Source: Bacteroidales bacterium (lineage in GTDB: Bacteria > Bacteroidota > Bacteroidia > Bacteroidales > Muribaculaceae). From it: a DNA stretch of 64,000 nt. The position numbers were made by a program, and so were the translations under genes. The notes under the pieces were generated by a model. The model was given only the letters and a program-made list of their open reading frames with translations. It was not told where the DNA came from and did no database searches. Within the stretch, counting starts at the first letter, position 1. Every line of letters begins with the position of its first letter. The DNA lies in NCBI GenBank assembly GCA_015061085.1, contig SUXG01000004.1, positions 48,735 to 112,734 of the forward strand, read 5' to 3'. Of this stretch, positions 54,955-62,146 are shown piece after piece.

Positions 54955-55338
54955 TTAGAATGGAAGATCGTCGCTTTCATCACCTACCGGAGTAGCAAAC
55001 GGCGCTTGAGCAGATGGTTGAGCATATCCTGCTTGTGGTTCCTGAGACACCATAGGTGCAACTTGTGGTGCGCCTACCTTTTCAGCTTTCCAACCACGCA
55101 CGTCAGTGTACCAACGTCCGTTAAATTCACGACTTTCAAGGTCGAAGCTAACAGTCACCTCATCGCCAAGGCTTAAAGGATATTGATCTACTCTATCTCC
55201 AAAAAAGTCAAATTTTACTTTTCTTGGGTATGTATCATGTGTTTCAAGCACATATTCTTGTTTTTTCCACGCATTGCCTGCCTTTGATGTTCCTTGTTGC
55301 AAGTCTAAGACTTGGATAATCTTTCCTGAAATTTCCAT
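54955..55338 (-). CDS. DUF3127 protein with OB-like fold and SSB-like acidic tip
   Basis: A 127-residue protein. Residues 1-88 fit DUF3127 (ISGKIIQVLDLQQGTSKAGNAWKKQEYVLET, then VKFDFFGDRVDQYPLSLGDEVTVSFD), a predicted OB fold that may bind single-stranded nucleic acid. A Gln/Ala/Pro-rich linker leads to the final ESDDLPF, which copies the acidic tip with terminal Phe by which SSB proteins recruit partners. This layout suggests an accessory SSB-like protein, but the family is functionally uncharacterised. It has its own perfect promoter. Confidence 0.88.
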   Translation of the reverse strand: MEISGKIIQVLDLQQGTSKAGNAWKKQEYVLETHDTYPRKVKFDFFGDRVDQYPLSLGDEVTVSFDLESREFNGRWYTDVRGWKAEKVGAPQVAPMVSQEPQAGYAQPSAQAPFATPVGDESDDLPF

Positions 55339-55376
55339 ATTCGTTTCTTATACTTTTATTTTCTTTTATTTATTTG

Positions 55377-55408
55377 CAAAATTACTCAATGCTAAAATAA
55401 TCTCCAAA
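55377..55408 (-). promoter_or_regulatory. Promoter of the DUF3127 gene
   Basis: On the minus strand TTTG (55408-55405), 20 bases, TAATTTTG (55384-55377): an exact match, 39 bases before the start codon. Confidence 0.8.
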
Positions 55409-55485
55409 TTTAATCTTGTATTTTATGCTCTGACTTTTGTATTTCTTTACATACTCCACCTTGCATAAAATTGATTATAAGTCAT

Positions 55486-56592
55486 TTATTCCGATTTACG
55501 ATATTCTCTCCATTTACTTATCAAATTGAGCATATCTTCCGGTATTGGCGTATCGAAATCTAATTGTTGTCCGGTTTTAGGATGTACAAATCCCAATGTC
55601 TTGGCATGTAACGCTTGTCGAGGGCATATTGCAAAACAATTATCGATAAATTGGCGATATTTCGCAAAAGTTGTTCCTTTAAGAATTTGGTCACCACCAT
55701 AGCGTGCATCATTAAATAAAGGATGACCTTTATGTCGCATGTGTACGCGAATTTGATGCGTACGGCCTGTTTCGAGCACACATTTGACTACAGACACATA
55801 TCCAAACGACTCTATGACTTCATAATGCGTCACTGCATGCTTCCCTATCGTTGGATCGTCAAATACAGCCATTTGCAATTTATTCTTTGGATTGCGAGCG
55901 ATATTACCAACAATCGTTCCTTTATCAGTCTCAAAATCGCCCCATACGACTGCAACATACTGACGCTTAGTCGTTTTATTAAAAAATTGCAAGCCCAAAT
56001 GAGTTTTTGCTTCCGGTGTTTTAGCGACTACTAATAGTCCTGAAGTATCCTTATCTATTCTGTGAACAAGACCCAAACGAGGATCATTGACATCATAATC
56101 CGGATTATCCCTAAAATGAAAAGCAAGAGCATTGACTAATGTTCCATGATAATTGCCATGTCCCGGATGAACCACCAATCCTGCCGGTTTATTAACGACC
56201 AAAACTTCATTGTCCTCATATACAATATCCAATGGAATATCTTCCGGTATTATCTCCAATTCATACCTCGGACGATCCATTACGATGCTTATCACATCGC
56301 CGGGCTTTACTTTGTAGCTGGATTTTACAGCCTCTCCATTGACTATAATACAACCAGCTTCTGCCGCTTGCTGAATACGATTTCGCGATGTCTTTTCCAT
56401 TCTTGCCACCAAGAATTTATCGACACGTAACAAGGCTTGTCCTTTATCGGCAAGAAACCGGAAATGCTCATACATTTCACGTCCGTCTTCTGTGGTATAG
56501 ATCGATTCTGATTCTATACCATCCGACTCTCTCGACGAATAATTTATCACTTCTTCGTCATCTATGTTCTCAGTCATTTCTACGCTTTCCAT
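55486..56592 (-). CDS. rluD: RluD-family 23S rRNA pseudouridine synthase
   Basis: A 368-residue enzyme that isomerises uridines in 23S rRNA (helix 69 for RluD). An acidic N-terminal extension (1-45) is followed by an S4 RNA-binding domain (about 55-110, LRVDKFLVARMEKTSRNRIQQAAEAG) and the catalytic domain with HRIDKDTSGLLVV (catalytic Asp about 183) and the closing RTHQIRVHMRHKGHPLFND. It sits 8 bases after the PASTA gene on the same strand, a pairing frequent in Bacteroidetes. Confidence 0.93.
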   Translation of the reverse strand: MESVEMTENIDDEEVINYSSRESDGIESESIYTTEDGREMYEHFRFLADKGQALLRVDKFLVARMEKTSRNRIQQAAEAGCIIVNGEAVKSSYKVKPGDVISIVMDRPRYELEIIPEDIPLDIVYEDNEVLVVNKPAGLVVHPGHGNYHGTLVNALAFHFRDNPDYDVNDPRLGLVHRIDKDTSGLLVVAKTPEAKTHLGLQFFNKTTKRQYVAVVWGDFETDKGTIVGNIARNPKNKLQMAVFDDPTIGKHAVTHYEVIESFGYVSVVKCVLETGRTHQIRVHMRHKGHPLFNDARYGGDQILKGTTFAKYRQFIDNCFAICPRQALHAKTLGFVHPKTGQQLDFDTPIPEDMLNLISKWREYRKSE

Positions 56593-56600
56593 GATAATGA

Positions 56601-57326
56601 TTATTCCAAGAGAGTGTTATATTCTTCTTGCTCACTCTCTGATTCTTCTACATATTGATTCTCTATTGGTTGGGCTTCAGACTCAACAGATACTTCGCTT
56701 TCTGAAGTATAGTTTTCAGAGTATGAATCATCATATTCCATACCATACTCTACATTTAACAATGAATCTGTCAGCCTGTCAACCTTTCCATCACTTACTT
56801 CCAATACAATAGTCGAATTAATCGGCACTCTTTGTCCGGGACGAAGTTTTTTGCCTCCGACTCTGACCGATTGTATGAGATTTTCATATTTACCAAGGCG
56901 ATAGACCACCTTTATATTTTTTTCCTTAAATCCTAATCCTTGAAGCAATGCCTTCCCTTGTCGCAACGATATCCCTTCTATATTATTTACTGCCACTTGC
57001 TTGGGATTAACTGCATTTATAATCAAATAGACCGTTCTGCCGGGCTTTACTTTTGCATTGGGAGCAGGCGTTTGCTCCAAAACATAACCGGGCTGTATAT
57101 CATCTCTAAATACCGAATCGCTTATCTCTGTTTTAAAACTTGCTTCATGCAATTTTTCCATTGCACCGGTATAACTGATTTTCTCTACATTTGGCACTAC
57201 ACTATATTCTCCATGCTTCGTAAAAATCGCAAGAGAAATATTTGCAATCATAATACCTATGAATGCAACTATAATAATTATTATGAGATTGACGAATATT
57301 GGATATTTACGCATCAATGATGACAT
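56601..57326 (-). CDS. PASTA-domain membrane protein
   Basis: A 241-residue protein with an N-terminal membrane helix (about 12-33), two clear PASTA repeats (about 40-110, VPNVEKISYTGAMEKLHEASFKTE, and 111-180) and a Glu/Ser-rich tail. PASTA domains bind muropeptides in other bacteria; here there is no kinase or transpeptidase domain, the usual state in Bacteroidetes. It precedes rluD and is divergent from bamD. Confidence 0.9.
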   Translation of the reverse strand: MSSLMRKYPIFVNLIIIIIVAFIGIMIANISLAIFTKHGEYSVVPNVEKISYTGAMEKLHEASFKTEISDSVFRDDIQPGYVLEQTPAPNAKVKPGRTVYLIINAVNPKQVAVNNIEGISLRQGKALLQGLGFKEKNIKVVYRLGKYENLIQSVRVGGKKLRPGQRVPINSTIVLEVSDGKVDRLTDSLLNVEYGMEYDDSYSENYTSESEVSVESEAQPIENQYVEESESEQEEYNTLLE

Positions 57327-57439
57327 ATCATATATATTTTAGTTGATTTTTTAATCTTTATAAATCACGAATTTTGTATTCTGGGTGTAAAGTTAGTTAA
57401 AAAAATGTGAAGACCGACAGATTTTAGGAATATTTTTAT

Positions 57440-57447
57440 TAACTTTG
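57440..57447 (+). promoter_or_regulatory. -7 box of the bamD-rpoZ promoter
   Basis: TAACTTTG followed by C, 24 bases before the bamD start codon. The -33 region lacks a clear TTTG. Confidence 0.6.
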
Positions 57448-57470
57448 CATCCTAAAAGCACAAAATCATT

Positions 57471-58271
57471 ATGCGCAAATACTTTCAAATACTTTTAATG
57501 GCATTGACTCTCTGCAGTTGCGGAGAATATAATCGCGCACTTAAAAGTAAAGATGTCGATTATAAATTCGACTATGCTAAGCGCGCTTTTGAAGAAGGAA
57601 AATTTGTTCAAGCTTCGTCAATCCTGACAGATGTGATTACTCCATTAAAAGGCGGACCTAAAGGCGAAGAAGCATTATACCTATTAGGTATGAGTTACTA
57701 CGAAAGTAAAGACTACCTCAATTCCGGAGTTTATTTTAAAACATATTACAATCGCTATCCGAAAGGTCAATTTGCAGAATTGGCAAGATTTTATTGCGGA
57801 TATGGCTACTATCTTGATTCTCCTGACCCTCAATTGGACCAGTCTGAGACTCTAAAAGCCATCGAAGAGCTGCAAGGGTTTCTTGACAACTTCCCCAAAA
57901 GCGACAAAGTAACTATTGCTCAGAATGCAATTTTCGAGCTTCAAGACAAGCTGACTCTTAAAGAGTTGCAAAATGCTCAACTATACTATAATTTAGGCAC
58001 ATACATGGGTAATAACTACCAAAGTGCAATAATAGTTGCTCAAAATGCCCTAAAGACATACCCATACACCAAGTATAGAGAGCAATTGGAATTGCTAATC
58101 TTGAAATCACGTTTCCAAGAAGCGCAAGAAAGTATCGAAGAGCGTAAAATCGAACGTTTTCGCGAAGTTATTGATGAATACTATTCTTTCATCAACAATT
58201 ATCCTGATTCTCAAAACAGAAAAGAGGCTGACAATATTTTAAAAATTGCACGTCGCTACGTCAAAGAATAA
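57471..58271 (+). CDS. bamD: Outer membrane assembly lipoprotein BamD
   Basis: A 266-residue lipoprotein (Cys about residue 17 in LTLCSCGEY; the second Cys of the pair could also be lipidated) with TPR-type helices throughout (YAKRAFEEGKFVQASSILTDV, EALYLLGMSYYESKDYLNSGVYFKTYY). BamD is the essential partner of BamA in inserting outer-membrane barrels. Length is normal. It is followed by rpoZ after 35 bases, the order usual in Bacteroidetes. Confidence 0.95.
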   Translation: MRKYFQILLMALTLCSCGEYNRALKSKDVDYKFDYAKRAFEEGKFVQASSILTDVITPLKGGPKGEEALYLLGMSYYESKDYLNSGVYFKTYYNRYPKGQFAELARFYCGYGYYLDSPDPQLDQSETLKAIEELQGFLDNFPKSDKVTIAQNAIFELQDKLTLKELQNAQLYYNLGTYMGNNYQSAIIVAQNALKTYPYTKYREQLELLILKSRFQEAQESIEERKIERFREVIDEYYSFINNYPDSQNRKEADNILKIARRYVKE

Positions 58272-58306
58272 ACAATTTTATAGACTAATAAAATATCATA
58301 TATATT

Positions 58307-58642
58307 ATGGATTACAAAAGAACTAATGCACCGTTAAACACTGTCACTCGTGACATGATAGCAATGGCTGAGCCCACAGGTAATGTCTATGAAACCGTTT
58401 GTATTATCGGCAAACGTGCCAACCAAATTGCTACAGAGATGAAAAAAGACCTTGAAAAGAAACTTCAAGAATTTGCATCTACAGACAACATGGAAGAAGT
58501 CAGCGAGAATAGAGAACAAATCGAAATCTCTCGTTTCTATGAAAAACTTCCAAAACCAACTCTTATTGCCGCTCAAGAATATATCGATGGCAAATTATAC
58601 TTTAGCAACCCTGCAAAAGAACGCGATCGCAATAACGACTAA
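58307..58642 (+). CDS. rpoZ: RNA polymerase omega subunit (Bacteroidetes type)
   Basis: A 111-residue protein of the Rpb6/omega family in its Bacteroidetes form: MDYKRTNAPLNTVTRDM, GNVYETVCIIGKRANQIATEMKKDLEKKL, and a C-terminal KPTLIAAQEYIDGKLYF. Omega stabilises the beta' subunit in RNA polymerase. It is directly downstream of bamD and upstream of a strong terminator. It is longer than E. coli omega (91) because of a linker in the middle. Confidence 0.9.
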   Translation: MDYKRTNAPLNTVTRDMIAMAEPTGNVYETVCIIGKRANQIATEMKKDLEKKLQEFASTDNMEEVSENREQIEISRFYEKLPKPTLIAAQEYIDGKLYFSNPAKERDRNND

Positions 58643-58663
58643 TTTTTATCAAAACAAGGCATA

Positions 58664-58699
58664 AAGAGAAGTGATTTCAGATCTGAAATCACTTCTCTT
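58664..58699. terminator. Bidirectional terminator after rpoZ
   Basis: A near-continuous palindrome: 58664-58680 pairs perfectly with 58683-58699 (17 bp), with only two bases between the arms. Confidence 0.8.
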
Positions 58700-58760
58700 A
58701 TTTATAAGTTAATGTTGCCTACTATTGACAACATTAACATTTATATTATCATAGGTAATA

Positions 58761-61067
58761 CTACCCTCCTATTGATTTCTCCAATTCACGAGCCTGCAAA
58801 AGAAATTCATTTGCCGTCATTTCCTTAAAGAATAACAGACCGTGAGTAGTACGCAATCTTGGACTCTTGTTTTGATAGAAGAACGGTTTACCAAGTAAAT
58901 TGCCTGTATATGCCAACTGATCTACCCAAATTTTTCTTGCATAATCACTAAATTTACCATCAAATTTAGGACTTGGGAATGATGCATCCACTTGCGACAA
59001 ATAACAATTTTCAAATGCATTGCTGAATACACCCATTGCATTCAACGAAACAGGGACAATATGAGTAGCCTCAGCTGGATGGAATTTATACCACACATTT
59101 CGATAACCCCAAATCTTGACATTACTCATATCTGTCTCTTTTGACCATTCTCTGATAGCCTCAGCTATCGCCTGAAGCACCTTATAATGTGTGTCCGGGC
59201 CACTACCTTCCGGGTCAAAAGCCAACGAAATGATTGTAGGCTTGATTTCTCGCAATTGTTGAAGTATCGGCTCTACATCACGCTCTCTGTTTGGTCGTTC
59301 AGTAAAAATATCTCCTGTGTAGAAACCGAGACGCAAGTGGTGAATATTCGACTCCTTAATACCAAAGAATCCCCACACAAGTTCTTCTTCAAACTCTCTG
59401 ATCATTCCTTTCAACAAGCGTATTTCTGCCGACATTTTTTCACCATCATAGCTATTGCGAGTTTCATTGACGATTTCAGATATTCTGTCTTTCAACTCCT
59501 CTTTATTCTTGATGCCCCATATTTCAATAAAGTTTCTTATGATACGATGAGCAAATGCGCGCTTACGCTCTATTTTATTACCGGAAGCTACATGAATCAA
59601 ATAATGGTATGAATCTTTATCCTTCTTGATTGCATAACCTCTTTCAAAGAAATCCGGATAATTCAACATCTCAATTCTATCAGCATTGATAAAATCAAGC
59701 GTGCTTTCAAGGATGTTAATCAAAAATGTATTTGTCACTGCATTAAAGCCCGATGTCATAACTGCGAAATGCGACTTATTAGTCTCATTTCGTGACACTC
59801 TGTGAATATGCGGCAACAATCCTAACATAATATCGTCGTGATGAGGTCCTGTGTGATAGAACACTTCGTTGCTCCACAACGAAGTTCCCTTTTCAATCTT
59901 ATCCGTTATTGATTTTACAACCTCATCGACAGTATTTTCATTAAGATTTGGTATCATTCTGCAATATTCATCCTCAAGCAAATCCTCCACCGTCACCTTA
60001 TCGGCATACTTATTGATTCTGTACAAACAATCTATAATGGCACGATCGCTTTTTTCTTGATTCCACGGAGTTGCTGTATAATAGTTATATATCGACTCCT
60101 TTAATGCAGAAGCGGCGCCTGTCGTAATATAAAACCTTGAGTTTGGCAAACGCGTCAACACAGATGCCGGATACAAGTTTGAAGGCTTCTTCTCCAACGC
60201 ATCAGCAACGACTTGTGCTTTCGCTTCTCCTGCTGCAAAAATTATTGCCACAGCTTCTTTATTATATGTAATTGTATCAAGACCGATGGTTATAACCGGC
60301 TTATGACGTGATATTTCAATACCTCCTAAATCGCCTGCAGCCGCTGCCTGTGTCTCAAAATTTGTATATGTCAAGCGTGTAGTTGAGTGTGGATCACTAC
60401 CTTTGGTGTTAAAAGCTATATGACCGTCAGGACCAATTCCTCCTAAGAAAAATCCTATGCCACCCATATTTCTTATTTTCTCCTCATATTCTGCACACCA
60501 ATCGTCAATCATGAAAATTGAGCGCTGCTTTAGCTCTTCAATTTTATTTTTAGGCTCTCTATATCTCAAACCTAAATCTATTATTCCATCGGCAAACACC
60601 TCATTGTACGATTTTCCGTCAGCTAATGGAATATCATTGCTATTTATAAACAAACCCTTATTCGGATCTAAGCCAAAACCATTGATATAATATTTTTGAA
60701 CGTAATTATAAAAGCTGTTATGTTGATCCGGCGATATCGGATAAAACTCATCAATCTGCACAAAATGCAATCCACTCAACGATGGTCTCTTTTCTAAATG
60801 CAACCCATAGCTCTCTCGCATTTCTTTGCCTTCTGCTGTATCCCATTGAGACAAAATGCGTTTTACCCACTCAATGAAATATTCCGGTGTCTTTCCGGTC
60901 GGCAAACTGATAACACCTTCCGGATTGTCGGCAACCCACTCAATAAATCTTAATGCCGCTAATTTACCCAACAATGGGAAATTATCTACTGCAATAAACG
61001 GTATGTTTGTCGGAAATTTAGGAACATTTTTTCCAACAAAAGCCTTTTCTACATTTGTAAACACCAT
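58761..61067 (-). CDS. Glucosamine-6-phosphate deaminase fused to a PIG-L deacetylase-like domain
   Basis: A 768-residue two-domain protein. Residues about 20-340 are a NagB-type isomerase/deaminase (GlcN6P to Fru6P plus ammonia): SLPTGKTPEYFIEW (about 54), FVQIDEFYPISPDQHNSF (about 106, with the catalytic Asp) and GGIGPDGHIAFNTKGSD (about 208). Residues about 400-690 are LmbE/PIG-L-like (GPHHDDIMLGLLPH, in place of the usual HPDDE, keeping the His and Asp metal ligands; later FDPEGSGPDTHYK). The fused form is known in Bacteroidetes and probably links deacetylation to deamination of amino sugars, which is inference. It stands alone with its own promoter. Confidence 0.88.
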   Translation of the reverse strand: MVFTNVEKAFVGKNVPKFPTNIPFIAVDNFPLLGKLAALRFIEWVADNPEGVISLPTGKTPEYFIEWVKRILSQWDTAEGKEMRESYGLHLEKRPSLSGLHFVQIDEFYPISPDQHNSFYNYVQKYYINGFGLDPNKGLFINSNDIPLADGKSYNEVFADGIIDLGLRYREPKNKIEELKQRSIFMIDDWCAEYEEKIRNMGGIGFFLGGIGPDGHIAFNTKGSDPHSTTRLTYTNFETQAAAAGDLGGIEISRHKPVITIGLDTITYNKEAVAIIFAAGEAKAQVVADALEKKPSNLYPASVLTRLPNSRFYITTGAASALKESIYNYYTATPWNQEKSDRAIIDCLYRINKYADKVTVEDLLEDEYCRMIPNLNENTVDEVVKSITDKIEKGTSLWSNEVFYHTGPHHDDIMLGLLPHIHRVSRNETNKSHFAVMTSGFNAVTNTFLINILESTLDFINADRIEMLNYPDFFERGYAIKKDKDSYHYLIHVASGNKIERKRAFAHRIIRNFIEIWGIKNKEELKDRISEIVNETRNSYDGEKMSAEIRLLKGMIREFEEELVWGFFGIKESNIHHLRLGFYTGDIFTERPNRERDVEPILQQLREIKPTIISLAFDPEGSGPDTHYKVLQAIAEAIREWSKETDMSNVKIWGYRNVWYKFHPAEATHIVPVSLNAMGVFSNAFENCYLSQVDASFPSPKFDGKFSDYARKIWVDQLAYTGNLLGKPFFYQNKSPRLRTTHGLLFFKEMTANEFLLQARELEKSIGG

Positions 61068-61158
61068 AGTTATAACCCTATATATAAAAATTATACTTTA
61101 TTTTAGCAAATAATTTACACAATTATTTGTTTTTCAACTACCATATATAATTATTATG

Positions 61159-61190
61159 CAAAATTATAAGAAAAAATTATATACTCCAAG
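61159..61190 (-). promoter_or_regulatory. Promoter of the deaminase/PIG-L gene
   Basis: On the minus strand CTTG (61190-61187), 20 bases, TAATTTTG (61166-61159). The leader would be about 85 bases. Confidence 0.6.
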
Positions 61191-61280
61191 TATTCTCCTG
61201 ACTAAAATAAAATTTAGTGACCAATATCAATTAATTTCATAAATCAGGTTATCTCAACCATTACCGAACATCAAAATTTC

Positions 61281-62141
61281 TCAAGTCTGAACATTATTAC
61301 AACTAATATAACCTTCTTGATCGTATGCTTTGCGTTCGTTATGGATTAGGTCGATTAGTTGTTGTAATTCGCAATTATTAGACTTGATTTCTTTGTACTG
61401 ACGCAATTGTTCGTCATATCTTTGTCTTGAGCCTGATTTTAATCTGAACTCAATATCATCGGGTATTAAATACGAAGAGCGTTGATTGTCTATATAGCAC
61501 TGAAATTCAGTAAGATATATATTGACTCCGGCTAAATCAAAATCCCCAAAATGAATATAATGATTTGAAATAGTAGATAACCATCTTCGAAGGTCGGTTG
61601 ATTGTGGATATCTGGATACGAAGAGCACCTTTTTAGTAAATCCATGTTTTTGAAGATATTCCTCAAAGAATGCTCTTTGCCTTCGTATCATCCTAAAATT
61701 TTCCATATTTTCTATACCGATTACTACTACGTCTTCAGGCATCGTAAATTTTTCCCATTCAGATACAAAGATGAAACTTCCCTCTTGCGGATTTACCAGA
61801 AACTGTTTCCCGGAAAGAAGGCATTCAATGGGTTCATAGCTGTTTACCGGAAACCCTGGGCAAGAACGTACAGCTACAAGTTTTGAGTTTCCGGTCTTTA
61901 TAGCCATTGAAGCACGAGAATCTGATGTCTCAATTTCAAGGACTCGATAACACTCGTCTTTGTCAATGAGAAATCTTTTTAGGGTTTCGATATTGCGAGC
62001 GCGATATGATTTTCTTGATCCGCGTGAACTGACCAATAACAAACCTTCTGTCAATAGCTCTTCAAGTAACTTATTGCTTATCTTCGAACCTGCAACTTGT
62101 TCTCCTGCTATCAAAGCTTTTATAGATGTACTTATTGCCAT
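61281..62141 (-). CDS. Toprim-domain protein, JetD-like (Wadjet-type system)
   Basis: A 286-residue protein. The first 65 residues look like a winged helix (SKISNKLLEELLTEGLLLVSSRG, then RKSYRARN). Residues about 140-235 have the hallmarks of a Toprim fold of the JetD type: VVIGIENMENFR (metal-binding Glu) and HYIHFGDFDLAGVNIYL (DxD). In Wadjet systems JetD cuts DNA held by the SMC-like JetABC complex and removes plasmids. It starts 5 bases after the SMC-like gene, the expected position of jetD. It is shorter than typical JetD (about 380-420), so it may be a divergent type. Confidence 0.65.
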   Translation of the reverse strand: MAISTSIKALIAGEQVAGSKISNKLLEELLTEGLLLVSSRGSRKSYRARNIETLKRFLIDKDECYRVLEIETSDSRASMAIKTGNSKLVAVRSCPGFPVNSYEPIECLLSGKQFLVNPQEGSFIFVSEWEKFTMPEDVVVIGIENMENFRMIRRQRAFFEEYLQKHGFTKKVLFVSRYPQSTDLRRWLSTISNHYIHFGDFDLAGVNIYLTEFQCYIDNQRSSYLIPDDIEFRLKSGSRQRYDEQLRQYKEIKSNNCELQQLIDLIHNERKAYDQEGYISCNNVQT

Positions 62142-62146
62142 ATGTT

